From CAIKZJ01 sp041675325 (GTDB lineage Bacteria > Bacteroidota > Ignavibacteria > Tepidaquicellales > Tepidaquicellaceae), in contig JBAYUG010000001.1 of assembly GCA_041675325.1 (NCBI GenBank), forward strand, positions 62,001 to 126,000: a stretch of DNA of 64,000 nucleotides. The letters run 5' to 3'. Positions 1 through 8,877 of the stretch are shown in pieces. Position 1 is the stretch's first letter. The number at the start of each line of letters is the position of its first letter. The notes beneath the pieces are model-generated. The model searched no databases and was not told the DNA's origin. It was given only the letters and a program-made list of their open reading frames with translations. Made by a program: the position numbers and the translations under genes.

Positions 1-2
1 AG

Positions 3-179
3 AAGTATGTGCCGCATATAACTTTGGGCAGGGTCAGGAAAAATGAAGGGATACAGATGATGGATATAAATATTGAATGCAAAGGTGAGAAGTTTATGGC
101 AGAGAATGTGTGTTTGATGAAGAGTACGCTGACGAGCAAGGGGTCGTACTTTGAGGAGGTGCATAGGGTAGAGCTTTGA
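3..179 (+). CDS. thpR: RNA 2',3'-cyclic phosphodiesterase (ThpR/LigT family), C-terminal part
   Basis: The frame enters from the left edge and stops at a TGA at 177-179, leaving 58 residues. It contains the second HxTL signature of the 2H phosphodiesterase family (HITL followed by GRVR) and the usual C-terminal pattern of this family, in which a strand ending in LMKS is followed by a G-x-Y-F stretch and a terminal L-rich strand. The family hydrolyses 2',3'-cyclic phosphate ends of RNA, and many members were first described as 2'-5' RNA ligases. The start and the first HxTx motif lie outside the window. The assignment rests on the short tail only, but the motif spacing fits well. Confidence 0.75.
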   Translation, partial: KYVPHITLGRVRKNEGIQMMDINIECKGEKFMAENVCLMKSTLTSKGSYFEEVHRVEL

Positions 180-188
180 GTTGGGTAA

Positions 189-363
189 GATGTTCAACCC
201 CTTCGGGGTTGATTTTCTCTTGGTTTTACCCCCGGCTGCGCCGGGGGTTATTCACATTAAACCCCTTCGGGGTTTTTAATATAAATTCCTTTTGCGGATA
301 TAAAATTTGGGGGATTATTCATATTAAACCCCTGCCTGCGGCAGGCGGGTCTTCGGGGTTTTT
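189..363. repeat. GC-palindrome intergenic repeat, copy 1
   Basis: Begins with GATGTTCAACCCC and contains four consecutive palindromes: AACCCCTTCGGGGTT at 196-210, an ACCCCCGG/CCGGGGGT hairpin at 228-248, another AACCCC/GGGGTT hairpin at 259-275, and a longer one at 326-363 with TGCCTGCGGCAGGC inside. Two more copies with the same order of palindromes occur near 4868 and 7216. It looks like a REP/BIME-type element. It follows the thpR stop, so it may also help end transcription. The rest of the gap, 364-580, shows nothing recognisable. Confidence 0.85.
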
Positions 364-580
364 ATTATTTCAGTTTAGTAATATGACTAATAAAAATTTT
401 TAAAGCTATAAGATAAACTTCTGATTGCTTTTGGGGATAAAAAAAGACAGATGCATAAGGAGGAACGCATCTGTCAATAAGGAGGAGAACAATAAAAATG
501 AAAAACAACAATTGTAAATTACTTACTTTTTCAAAATTATTCTATACCAAAAATTATCACACCGCTAAAGAACTGTAATA

Positions 581-2005
581 TCAGTTAATATTCTTTACAT
601 AATTAACGTGAAACTCCTTCATCTTGTCAACGAGAGCTTGTATATCTTCTCTTGGCGGTAAGAAGGTTGTCCTGAAGTGCATAGTAGATGGCAGCTGACC
701 GAAGCCAGAACCAGGGACAACACATATACCTGTTTCTTCGAGCAATGCAAGACAGTATTCAGAATCGCGTTTGGAATCGTAGGCGACTCTTTCTTCTTCT
801 GACATCTTATTTACATCAACCGACATGCTGTGAGGTAGGTCAAACTTAACGAAGGCGTACATTGCCCCCTGAGGGATTTCACATGTCATACCGTGTATCT
901 GGTTTAATCCTTTGCCGAGAATTTCGGCTTTATCTTTGAGTTCTTTGAGAATACCGTTACGTTCTTTTATGTACAGGTCATAGCTTGGATCTCCTTTCTT
1001 TGGAGGATCAACCATTAAGTAAGTAACAATCTGACCGTCAACATTTGAGCAAAGCCCGATAGACAGGAGTTTAACAAGCTGTGCATAAACATCTTCGGGA
1101 ATATTTCTAACTTCAAAGTATCCGCCGCGGTGTCCACACTCGCCGAGAAAACCTTTTGAGACAGAATGGAAACTGAATAAGGTTAAATCCATCTCATTCA
1201 TGTTGTGCATTATTTTTGCAAAAGATGTGAACTCAAGTCCTTTGAGATACACATTTTCCTGATACACTTCATCTGCAAGCAATACAAGGTTGTTTGTTTT
1301 TGCGAAGCGGACAATCATTTCCATGTTGTCATTAGAAAGAACTGCGCCTGTGGGGTTTCCCGGGTTTATAACAGCAAGTGCAACGGGGTTTACGCCTTCC
1401 TGCTTTGCTTTATAATAACTTTTTTCAAGTTCAACTTCATTAAGGTGCCAGGAATTATTTTCATCGAGGTAGTACCCGATTTGTTTTGCTCCGTAGAGAG
1501 CAATAGTCGCACTGTACAATGGATACTGAGGGATAGGAATCATGATACCATCGTTCGAGCTTTTAAGCAAAAGTGTGAGAGCTGACTGAACACCTTTGCT
1601 TGCACCATCGGTAAGCATTATCTTGTCTTTATCCGCTGGGATACCGTCGCGTTCGGTTATGAAGTTTGCGATTGCTTCGCGAATAAAAGGTACGCCAGAG
1701 CTTTGAGTGTATGCACCGGTGCCTGTGGGATTTTTCTTCATAATATATTTTGCTCTTTCGATGACATCGGATGGAAAGATGTTAGAAGCATCTTTGTTGT
1801 TTATCAGGTCAGGATACTCAAGCAGTGAAAGCACCTGTCTTATAAAGGTGATTGGTTTTTGTTTAAGTGCCTGAGGGTTGCCGATATTGCAATATATAAT
1901 TTTCCTTCCCTGGCTTTCAAGTTCCTGTGCTCTTATTACAATTTTGCCTCGTACTGCATACTGTGCTTCGAGGAGGTTTGGGTTTACGTCATTAATGCTT
2001 ATCAT
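581..2005 (-). CDS. Alanine aminotransferase-like PLP enzyme
   Basis: A 474-residue fold-type I aminotransferase that most resembles the eukaryote-type alanine aminotransferases (glutamate-pyruvate transaminase), which also occur in Bacteroidota. Visible features are the N-terminal IGNPQALKQKP stretch typical of this branch, the NPGNPTGAVLS substrate/PLP loop, the ADEVYQENVY segment with the PLP-pyridine aspartate, and FHSVSKGFLGECG with the Schiff-base lysine in SVSKG. It probably interconverts alanine and 2-oxoglutarate with pyruvate and glutamate in the cytosol. The gene stands alone, 116 bp from the symporter gene that precedes it on the same strand. Substrate preference (alanine versus another small amino acid) cannot be fixed from sequence alone. 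Confidence 0.85.
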   Translation of the reverse strand: MISINDVNPNLLEAQYAVRGKIVIRAQELESQGRKIIYCNIGNPQALKQKPITFIRQVLSLLEYPDLINNKDASNIFPSDVIERAKYIMKKNPTGTGAYTQSSGVPFIREAIANFITERDGIPADKDKIMLTDGASKGVQSALTLLLKSSNDGIMIPIPQYPLYSATIALYGAKQIGYYLDENNSWHLNEVELEKSYYKAKQEGVNPVALAVINPGNPTGAVLSNDNMEMIVRFAKTNNLVLLADEVYQENVYLKGLEFTSFAKIMHNMNEMDLTLFSFHSVSKGFLGECGHRGGYFEVRNIPEDVYAQLVKLLSIGLCSNVDGQIVTYLMVDPPKKGDPSYDLYIKERNGILKELKDKAEILGKGLNQIHGMTCEIPQGAMYAFVKFDLPHSMSVDVNKMSEEERVAYDSKRDSEYCLALLEETGICVVPGSGFGQLPSTMHFRTTFLPPREDIQALVDKMKEFHVNYVKNIN

Positions 2006-2082
2006 ATTATTGGGATGATTTAATACAAAAATAGCAAGATTGAAAATGTTTTAAAAGGGAGAAAAAAGAGATTGTGTTTATG

Positions 2083-2107
2083 CCTTCCCAAGCAGAGCTT
2101 GGGAAGG
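2083..2107. repeat. Perfect 10-bp-stem hairpin
   Basis: CCTTCCCAAG and CTTGGGAAGG are separated by five bases. It lies just downstream of the minus-strand symporter gene but lacks a T-run on either side, so it is not a convincing intrinsic terminator. A related CTTCCCAA/TTGGGAAG hairpin occurs at 46926-46948, which suggests an interspersed palindrome family. Confidence 0.7.
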
Positions 2108-2121
2108 AGGTAAAGATTTAA

Positions 2122-3621
2122 TTAGTCGATGTGTATTTTGCAGTGTTCGCCTTCACTTTTTGCAACAGTAATGGTAGTGAATAAATCGGAAATGTTGTTC
2201 GGTACTGTGCGAGCCATATCGAGAACTCGGTCAACACCAAGGATAAGAGCTATTCCTTCATCGGGGATACCGACAGAGCGAAGAACGATGATGAGCATAA
2301 TAAGTCCGACGCCGGGGACAGGAGCAGTACCGATTGATGCAAGAACAGAGGTAATAACAATTGTAATTTGATTAACGATTGTCATTTCAAGACCATAAAC
2401 CTGAGCAATAAACATTGCCGCTACTGCCTGATACATAGCGGTTCCATCCATATTAATAGTAGCCCCGAGAGGCAAGACAAAGCTAGCAATTTTATTTGAG
2501 ACACCAAGTTTCTTTTCAGCTACTTCCATTTCAAGAGGAAGAACAGCAGCGGAGGAACTTGTTGAGAAAGCAACGACCATAAGTTGACGTGTTGCCTTAT
2601 AAAACGGAATGACTTTCTCGCGTGCGATTGTCTTTAGAAGAAGCGGATACAAGAAGATCATTAAAATTAAGAGACCTCCAAGAACAGTAATGACATACAT
2701 CAGGAGAGTCTGCAAAATATTGAATCCAAACTCAGCAACCGTTGCTGATATCAAAGCAAAGACGGCAAAGGGAGCAATAAGCATTACCTTTTCAACGAGG
2801 AGAATCATAGCACTGCTGAGTCCATCGAAGAAATTGATAATGGTTTTCGATTTATCTTTAGGAATCTGTGTTAAGAACACCCCAGTTAGGATAGCGAAGA
2901 AAACTATCTGCAAGAAATCACCATCAGCAATCGCTTTAAACGGATTTTTAGGAACTATGTTCACGAAGAAATCTATGATATTCAAAGAGACTTCCTGCTG
3001 AATTTTAGTTGATGCTTCATCACTAAAAGTCTGCATGAGCATTTGCTTAGTTTCGGGCGGCATAAAGTTGCCGGGCTGAATAAGATTAACTAAAATAAGT
3101 CCAATTACGATAGAAGAAGTAGTTGTAAGAAGGAACAAAGAAATAGTTTTTCCGCCGATGCGAGCGACATTTTTCAAGTCGGAAAGAGATGCAGCACCGA
3201 CAAGAAGAGATGCTATTACAAGTGGTACTGCTATCATGTTTAGAAGACGGACGAAGACATCACCGACGGGTTTTATCAGTGCACCGAGTGTTTTTGATTT
3301 TGTAATTTCACGAACATTGGTAAAAACCTTTTCCTGATTGTCGATTGTGGTTACTTTAACTTTTACCCGTTCCTTGAGTTTTCTATCGGTGAAAGACTTT
3401 GAATACTTTATGATTGCGAGCTGAGAGTTTGAGTCGAAAGAGCTGAGAACAGAATCGCCCAGAAGAAATTTAACTTCGGAGAAGCCCGTGACTTTTTCTT
3501 TGCCTTCTTTTGTGATGACTTCGATATCGTTAGAGTTCATGTGGAATATGGAGCCAAAGACGGCACCGAGCACGAGACCGATGAGTATCTGATTGTGAAG
3601 TTTTATTTTAAATTTCTTCAT
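2122..3621 (-). CDS. Dicarboxylate/amino acid:cation symporter (DAACS, GltP-like)
   Basis: A 499-residue inner-membrane secondary transporter of the glutamate/aspartate family. The signature elements are present: serine-rich hairpin loop STSSSAAVLP, NMDGTAMYQ in TM7, and the TM8 set GVDRVLDMARTVPNN. The latter keeps the two aspartates, the arginine and the asparagine that bind an acidic amino acid and sodium in GltPh. Its oddity is a soluble insertion of about 80 residues (roughly 30-115) between the first hydrophobic helix and the next, rich in K/E/T and beta-like, where typical members have a short loop. It is probably a Na+- or H+-coupled importer of glutamate, aspartate or C4-dicarboxylates. 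It is a single gene. Confidence 0.9.
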   Translation of the reverse strand: MKKFKIKLHNQILIGLVLGAVFGSIFHMNSNDIEVITKEGKEKVTGFSEVKFLLGDSVLSSFDSNSQLAIIKYSKSFTDRKLKERVKVKVTTIDNQEKVFTNVREITKSKTLGALIKPVGDVFVRLLNMIAVPLVIASLLVGAASLSDLKNVARIGGKTISLFLLTTTSSIVIGLILVNLIQPGNFMPPETKQMLMQTFSDEASTKIQQEVSLNIIDFFVNIVPKNPFKAIADGDFLQIVFFAILTGVFLTQIPKDKSKTIINFFDGLSSAMILLVEKVMLIAPFAVFALISATVAEFGFNILQTLLMYVITVLGGLLILMIFLYPLLLKTIAREKVIPFYKATRQLMVVAFSTSSSAAVLPLEMEVAEKKLGVSNKIASFVLPLGATINMDGTAMYQAVAAMFIAQVYGLEMTIVNQITIVITSVLASIGTAPVPGVGLIMLIIVLRSVGIPDEGIALILGVDRVLDMARTVPNNISDLFTTITVAKSEGEHCKIHID

Positions 3622-3681
3622 AAGTTAAAATTTAATCTTCCATGATTGTAAAATTATGCAATAATTTCAATTGCAAAGGTA

Positions 3682-4380
3682 TTACATTGTAGGAAGATTA
3701 ATTTCTTTGTAACCAGTTGTTGACCACTCGGGTTTAAGAGGGTCGGTACTAAATTTTGTTACGGCTAAGTAGATACGAGCTTTTTGAAAGATTCTGATAC
3801 ATCCTTTTGTGTAATCATTAATATTGAAGGATACAGACTGCGTATTATTATTTGTTTCAGATGTGACTCTGGTAGTAATGCTAAAATAATCATCATCTAT
3901 TTCAATATTCTCAGTTCTCTTATCGAAACAATAAGCAAGAAGGCTGCAAGTGTAAGGAGCAGTAAGTCCGGGGGTTGATGAACGGTCGATTTTATATTCG
4001 ACATCTATTGATGAATTGTTGATGACAACATTTATAAGCGATAGAGCTAAGCCGTCATGCGGAGTTATTGATGTCAGAGGAGTGGGCTTTTTGTCATCAA
4101 CAAGTTTTATGTTAGCTTTTATTAATTTCGTGTAAGCACTTCTGCCCAGGGCACTGGAATTTTTCCAAATCATATTAATGGGAATAATGGATGAAGCGGC
4201 AACGGCAAAAGCGGTGCAGACTCCGAAGCGAGTACGATTGTGAACGCAGTTTTTGGATTTTGAGATTTCGATGTTAGCGACGTATTCAGAAATGACGATT
4301 TTGCCGTTAACTCTGCGGTAAACTACGTCACCAACTCTGCCTGTTGGCCTTCCGAGAACTTGTTTGTTGTTTATTGCCAT
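3682..4380 (-). CDS. Hypothetical protein, DUF6266-like
   Basis: 232 residues with no signal peptide and no membrane helix. The N-terminus (a short hydrophilic stretch, then GRVGDVVYRRVNGK and a conserved helix with NRTRF and an alanine-rich segment) resembles the small Bacteroidota family DUF6266. The C-terminal half is predicted beta-rich with regularly alternating hydrophobic residues. The function is unknown. It ends 60 bp upstream of the symporter start. An 11-bp tandem repeat lies 58-112 bp upstream of its own start codon and could sit in its promoter region. The family assignment is by eye and only moderately sure. Confidence 0.6.
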   Translation of the reverse strand: MAINNKQVLGRPTGRVGDVVYRRVNGKIVISEYVANIEISKSKNCVHNRTRFGVCTAFAVAASSIIPINMIWKNSSALGRSAYTKLIKANIKLVDDKKPTPLTSITPHDGLALSLINVVINNSSIDVEYKIDRSSTPGLTAPYTCSLLAYCFDKRTENIEIDDDYFSITTRVTSETNNNTQSVSFNINDYTKGCIRIFQKARIYLAVTKFSTDPLKPEWSTTGYKEINLPTM

Positions 4381-4437
4381 ATTAGTTGATTTTTACTAAA
4401 TATGGTGATTTTGGAGTCAAAACGCAATATAGTAATA

Positions 4438-4492
4438 TCGCAGGCATATCGCAGACATATCGCAGGCATATCGCAGGCATATCGCAGGCATA
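4438..4492. repeat. Five tandem copies of an 11-bp unit (TCGCAGGCATA)
   Basis: Five head-to-tail 11-bp units at 4438, 4449, 4460, 4471 and 4482. Only the second differs (G to A at position 7). The period is close to one helical turn, so a protein binding each unit would sit on the same DNA face. The array lies in the upstream region of the minus-strand gene starting at 4380. An open frame runs through it but has no coding character. Confidence 0.9.
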
Positions 4493-4636
4493 GAAAAAAA
4501 CAGGACTTTTGGGATAGGGAGGGGCGGTTTTTGGGGAAAGGGCGGGAGGGTAATATCAGGGGAAATAATATCGTGAATAAATTATAAATTATGTATATTT
4601 ATGGGGGCAAACATTATAAAAGATTTTTAGGGGATT

Positions 4637-5029
4637 GGTTCACGGAGGGCACAGAGAAATCACGGAGGGCACAGAGAAAGAACAAAAAGGATAGTTAAAA
4701 ATCTTTAACCGCAGAGGACGTCCGCCCAACGAGACGGTGGATCTGCGACGTGATCGCAGAGAAAATTATTAAAGCCGTTGTAAAACGATAGAATATAAGT
4801 ATAGTTATCTTTTATAAAAAGTTTGTTTTATTAATACATTTTGGATAGCGGCATTGTATATTAAAAAGATGTTCAACCCCTTCGGGGTTGTGGTTTTAGC
4901 GGTATGTCCCCCGGCTGCGCCGGGGGTTATTCATATTAAACCCCTGCGGGGTTTTAAAGAAACTGCGGGGTTTTAAAGAAATAGGAGCTTTGAGAATTAA
5001 AAATTAATTAAACCCCTGCGGGGTTTTAA
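4637..5029. repeat. Composite intergenic repeat, upstream copy
   Basis: Blocks in order: a GGTTCACGGAG/CACAGAGAA part (4637-4680), a block starting ACCGCAGAGGACGT with GGATCTGCGAC (about 4707-4750), TATAAAAAGTTTGTTTTATTA (from 4813), GATGTTCAACCCC and the GC palindromes (4868-4950), then two more CCTGCGGGGTTTTAAAGAAA repeats up to 5029. The same order, without the ACCGCAG block, recurs at 6971-7322 on the other side of the DUF4434 gene. No gene is seen in 4381-5433. Confidence 0.8.
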
Positions 5030-5109
5030 AGAAACAGGAGCTTTATAGTTCGGCTAAAGCCCAGACTCAACAAATAGCTTCCATCCGTTGCCTGAAGGCA
5101 ACGGCAAGT

Positions 5110-5440
5110 GGAAATAATTTTTTAATTGGGAATTATAAGAAAGAATATTTTAATGAATTTTAAATAATATGGTTTGGAAATAATTTTTTAATTGGGAATT
5201 ATAAGAAAGAATATTTTAATGAATTTTAAATAATATGGTTTGGAAATAATTTTTTAATGGGGAATTATAAGAAAGAATATTTTAATGAATTTTAAATAAT
5301 ATGGTTTGGAAATAATTTTTTAATGGGGGAATGATAAGATAGAATATTTTAATGAATTTTAAATAATATGGTTTGGAAATAATTTTTAATGGGTTAATGA
5401 TAAAACAGAATATTTTAGTGAATTTTAAATATAATGGTGA
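5110..5440. repeat. Five tandem copies of an AT-rich 66-bp unit
   Basis: Units beginning GGAAATAATTTTT start at 5110, 5176, 5242, 5308 and 5375 (periods 66, 66, 66, 67). The first three are nearly identical, and the fourth and fifth drift. The end of the fifth unit (AATTTTAAATATAATGGTGATG) runs into the start codon of the downstream gene at 5434, so the array forms its 5' region. Each unit contains stop codons in several frames and is not coding. Confidence 0.9.
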
Positions 5441-6954
5441 TGAAAATTATTAGGGTGGTGTTATTAATGATTTTGTTTATGCCTGTATTCAGTTTAGGGC
5501 AGACGGAGAATCCGATAAAAGGTGTGAGAGGGACGTGGATAAATTTTGCGTATATGGATGAACGGAACAAATACATGAATCCTGCTGGTACAGACATGAC
5601 GTCTCCCGAGCTGTGGCGATTAAAGGTAAATGAACTTTCGGAGATGGGAATTGAGTACATTGTGATAATGTATGCTGCTAATGAACGAAAGTCTTATTAC
5701 CCTTCTACATTCATGGCGCCTGCATATACAGCGGGCAGAGAGAGTCCGATAGATGCCGTGATGAATGCCGCAGACGAGCACAACCTAAAGGTGTTTATGA
5801 GTACGGGATGGGCAATAAACCAGGATGATAAGATTTTGACACAAGAAATACTGGAGACACATTTAAAAATTATGCGAGAGACTGCCGGGCTGTATTCAAA
5901 ACATACATCATTTTACGGCTGGTATTTTCCCTGCGAGGGGGTAATAGTACCGTACCTTATGCAAGAGCATGTAGATGTTACGAACAGGCTTAGTGCTGAG
6001 GCAAGGAGTCTAACGCCGGGAGCTAAGATAATGGTATCGCCGTACGGACTGCGCTCTGCAGACTTTTCTGATTATTTATTTGCGGCACAGATAGCAAAAT
6101 TGAATGTAGATATAATTGCGTATCAGGATGAGATAGGGTGCGTTGCAGAAACTATGCCTTTGCCAAAGATGAAGGAGAATTTTACGCGGTTAAGAGAAAT
6201 GCACAACATAAACAACATTGCTTTCTGGGCGAACAGTGAAATATTTACGTGGGAAAAAGGATTAAACGTCAGAGGTTCAGCGCTTATACCGGCGCCGCTT
6301 CCAAGGTTTTTATCACAGTTAGCGGGCGTCACAAAAGCGGGCGTTGACGAGGTTATCAGCTTTGCTGTGTGCGGGATACTGGACAAGCCGGGTTCGGAAA
6401 TTCCGTTAGGTCATCCGATATATGCAGGAAATGCTTACAAAGATTACATGGACTGGAAAAACGGGAAGGGAAGATGGAAGCTGCTGGGTGCTACATTTTT
6501 TGGGAATCTTAGACATGAAGGAATTTCGAGCAACGTAACATACGGGTTCGCTCCTGCTGAGCAATATTCAAAAGGGAATTTGGCAGACGGAGTTTTTGGT
6601 GTTGAGAATTCAAACGATAGAAACTGGCTTGGGTTTGAGAAGAACGATATGATAGCAACTGTTGACCTTGGAACGATAAAGAAAATAAAAACAATTGCTG
6701 TTCGTTTTTTAAATTACAGGACTTATGATGTATATCTTCCGGGAAGTGTGAGGTTTTCGGTATCGAATGACGGGATAAATTTCCGTGAGCTGCCGTCGGT
6801 TATATTGGATAATTATACTTATGATATTTATGACTGCTGGATAGATATAGCGGCTCTTGACACGGATGAAGAAGCAAGGTTTATAAGGGTTTTCGCCGTG
6901 AATACTTCGAGGAAATGGATTTTTGCGGATGAGGTGATGGTGAATCCGGAGTAG
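5434..6954 (+). CDS. Secreted DUF4434 protein with C-terminal discoidin-like domain
   Basis: 506 residues. A signal peptide (about 1-22, cleaved near SLG-QTE) is followed by a TIM-barrel-like DUF4434 domain (about 28-310), seen from the VRGTWINF start, the EMGIEYIVIMYA strand, the VFMSTGWAIN strand and the FYGWYFPCEG motif with a candidate acidic residue. The last 150 residues look like an F5/8-type (discoidin) carbohydrate-binding domain, with GVFGVENS..., an MIATVDLG strand and a final FIRVFAVN strand. It probably acts on or binds glycans outside the cytoplasm. Translation may start at ATG 5434 or at the second ATG at 5440. The 5' region is the 66-bp repeat array. Glycosidase activity is inference. 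Confidence 0.8.
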   Translation: MVMKIIRVVLLMILFMPVFSLGQTENPIKGVRGTWINFAYMDERNKYMNPAGTDMTSPELWRLKVNELSEMGIEYIVIMYAANERKSYYPSTFMAPAYTAGRESPIDAVMNAADEHNLKVFMSTGWAINQDDKILTQEILETHLKIMRETAGLYSKHTSFYGWYFPCEGVIVPYLMQEHVDVTNRLSAEARSLTPGAKIMVSPYGLRSADFSDYLFAAQIAKLNVDIIAYQDEIGCVAETMPLPKMKENFTRLREMHNINNIAFWANSEIFTWEKGLNVRGSALIPAPLPRFLSQLAGVTKAGVDEVISFAVCGILDKPGSEIPLGHPIYAGNAYKDYMDWKNGKGRWKLLGATFFGNLRHEGISSNVTYGFAPAEQYSKGNLADGVFGVENSNDRNWLGFEKNDMIATVDLGTIKKIKTIAVRFLNYRTYDVYLPGSVRFSVSNDGINFRELPSVILDNYTYDIYDCWIDIAALDTDEEARFIRVFAVNTSRKWIFADEVMVNPE

Positions 6955-6970
6955 TAAGATAATAAAGTTT

Positions 6971-7322
6971 TGGAATTGGTTCACTGAGATCTCAGAGAAT
7001 TCACGGAGTGCACAGAGAAAAGCAATAGAACGCTGATTTTCGCGGATAAAACGGATACACACGGATATAAAGATAGATTTATTGCTCGCGGGAAAATGCA
7101 GAGAATCAGGATGTTATATTATATAAAAAGTTTGTTTTTATTACAACATTTTTACGGATAGTAGCATCGAGAATGCTGAGCATTGAGGGTGAGTTGTTGC
7201 CTTGAGACGTTGGAAGATGTTCAACCCCTGCGGGGTTGGAGTTTAGTTGAATGTACCCCCGGCTGCGCCGGGGGTTATTCATATTAAACCCCTGCCTGCG
7301 GCAGGCAGGCCTTCGGGGTTTT
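6971..7322. repeat. Composite intergenic repeat, downstream copy
   Basis: Blocks in order: GGTTCACTGAGATCTCAGAG and CACGGAGTGCACAGAGAA, then an AGAACGCTGATTTTCGCGGAT block (from about 7027), TATAAAAAGTTTGTTTT (from about 7121), and GATGTTCAACCCC with the ACCCCCGG/CCGGGGGT and AACCCC/GGGGTT palindromes (7216-7322). It has the same orientation and order as the 4637-5029 copy. It fills the whole gap between the DUF4434 and DUF4239 genes, and no gene is seen in it. Confidence 0.8.
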
Positions 7323-7350
7323 GGAAGAAATTAATTGTTATTATAAAATT

Positions 7351-8145
7351 TTATTTTGGGGATTGTAAGGCGGTGCTGAAATTTTCGAGAATTTTTGACA
7401 TTGTGTGATAGGAGATTGAGTTAGTGCCTTCGTAAGGATGGTCGAGGACATAAATCAGATATAGAATGATGATATTAATGAATATGAATGCGATTGCGAG
7501 AAAGAAATACGGGAAACGGACACGGACACCAAAGAAGAACGAAAATGAAAATGATATCAGACAGCCGAGAATCATAACGACCCAGATTATCAAAGGAATA
7601 GAGTTTGTTATGTAGAAATACCTGAAGCGGCGGGCTTCGCTAATGCCTTTGAGTTCATTCAGGCACTTCTCGTACAGAATGGTATTGTTGATTGTTTTAA
7701 TATCGACTTGAATAAAGTCGTCCCATATTCTATTGTATGCCGTATTATTTTCATAAAAATAAATTCCTTTTTGCATTTCAGGGATTTCAGTTTTGATAAC
7801 ATCCTCAGTGTAGCGATAAATACTTTTCATGAGCTCTGTACGCATGGGTTCATCGAGACCCTGAACGATATAAAAAAGATTTGAAATCTGATTTGATTCC
7901 GAGTAGATATGATTCTGAGCGTTGTTGTAATCCGTCCAGTTTATATAAACAACAAAAGCTATAAGGACAGCATAGAGCAATCCGTAGGCATTGAAAAGAT
8001 AGCTTGTAACGTTATGGTACTTTTCAAGATGTTCGTATTCATAAAACTTGTGAATAAGATAAAATCCAATGTAAGAAATTACGACGCTCAACAGAGCAAC
8101 GATAATCACCATAAGCCAAATAGGTACATAGAGTAAAAAGTTCAT
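7351..8145 (-). CDS. DUF4239 membrane protein (bestrophin-like)
   Basis: 264 residues with four predicted membrane helices: two near the N-terminus (about 8-32 and 47-70) and two near the C-terminus (about 180-205 and 212-235). They are separated by a hydrophilic helical region of about 110 residues. This layout and the NAYGLLYAVLIAFVVY segment match the DUF4239 family, which has been likened to bestrophin channels. The function is unknown. It follows thyX by 13 bp on the same strand, so it is likely the last gene of a glnA-thyX-DUF4239 operon. Confidence 0.75.
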   Translation of the reverse strand: MNFLLYVPIWLMVIIVALLSVVISYIGFYLIHKFYEYEHLEKYHNVTSYLFNAYGLLYAVLIAFVVYINWTDYNNAQNHIYSESNQISNLFYIVQGLDEPMRTELMKSIYRYTEDVIKTEIPEMQKGIYFYENNTAYNRIWDDFIQVDIKTINNTILYEKCLNELKGISEARRFRYFYITNSIPLIIWVVMILGCLISFSFSFFFGVRVRFPYFFLAIAFIFINIIILYLIYVLDHPYEGTNSISYHTMSKILENFSTALQSPK

Positions 8146-8158
8146 ATTTCACAATGTT

Positions 8159-8866
8159 TTATTTATTCTGTACTTCGAACCAAATTTTTGTAGTTTCGGG
8201 AAAAAGCTCAAGCATAATATCTTTAATGACTTTTGCATACTCTCTTATTTCCCACTGTGCATGCGTGTGGTCGCGCAGTTCGAGAAAATTCATTACTGCC
8301 TGAAACGAGGCAGTCCAATAAACTTCTGTAAACTGATTTAAAGGAAGAATAACACGAGCCTGTTCCTTTGCGACACCGAGTACGAGGAGCTTATCATAAC
8401 AACCGAGAATTTCTTTCATAGCGTTATTGAAAACTTTTTTTGCTTCATCCTGATTTTCAACTTCGCCTGCTGATGCCTGCTTGTTATCTTCAGACTGTGC
8501 ACGCCAGACATCGGGAGTATAAAAATCATTTACGGGTACGTAGCGTCCGCTGATTTCATTCCACGCATGGTCTTTTGTGGGATAGCTTGAAGTCGTTTCA
8601 ATACCGACAACGTGCTTATACCACTGGCGCATTACGAATTCGGGTGCTTTAACGTGGAACTGCACGACGATATGCCGAAACGGCGAGTAGTGCTTGTTTT
8701 CAGCGAGATACCTGACAAGCACGCGATCGCGCTGCGTGAACTCCTGCTTCTTTTTACCGAAAGAAACGCGTGCAGAATTAACGACGGTTAAGTCCGAGCC
8801 AAGCTTATCAATAACTTCAACGAATCCTTTATCGAGAACTGAAATTTTTTGATTTTCTTCTGTCAT
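8159..8866 (-). CDS. thyX: FAD-dependent thymidylate synthase
   Basis: Makes dTMP from dUMP with methylene-tetrahydrofolate and FAD/NADPH. 235 residues from the ATG at 8866; a TTG one codon upstream is less likely. Visible are SPFRHIVVQFHVKAP near the N-terminus, the variant ThyX motif region QWYKHVVG...WNEISGRYVP (a longer form than the common RHRxxSxNExSGRY), and the C-terminal RDHTHAQWEIREYA segment. It lies 11 bp after glnA. No thyA is present in this window. Confidence 0.95.
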   Translation of the reverse strand: MTEENQKISVLDKGFVEVIDKLGSDLTVVNSARVSFGKKKQEFTQRDRVLVRYLAENKHYSPFRHIVVQFHVKAPEFVMRQWYKHVVGIETTSSYPTKDHAWNEISGRYVPVNDFYTPDVWRAQSEDNKQASAGEVENQDEAKKVFNNAMKEILGCYDKLLVLGVAKEQARVILPLNQFTEVYWTASFQAVMNFLELRDHTHAQWEIREYAKVIKDIMLELFPETTKIWFEVQNK

Positions 8867-8877
8867 CAAACAAATAT

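Noticed and set aside
2083..2107. Intrinsic terminator for the symporter gene
   Set aside because: Good stem but no T-run on the minus strand, and the same hairpin family occurs elsewhere.
4402..4587. 61-residue frame over the 11-bp repeat
   Set aside because: The protein consists of the repeat translation (SQAYRRH) and a chance extension; 11 bp is not a multiple of three, so the repeat does not keep one reading frame.
5110..5440. Possible CRISPR array (66-bp units)
   Set aside because: Units are directly contiguous with no unique spacers and no cas genes are nearby.
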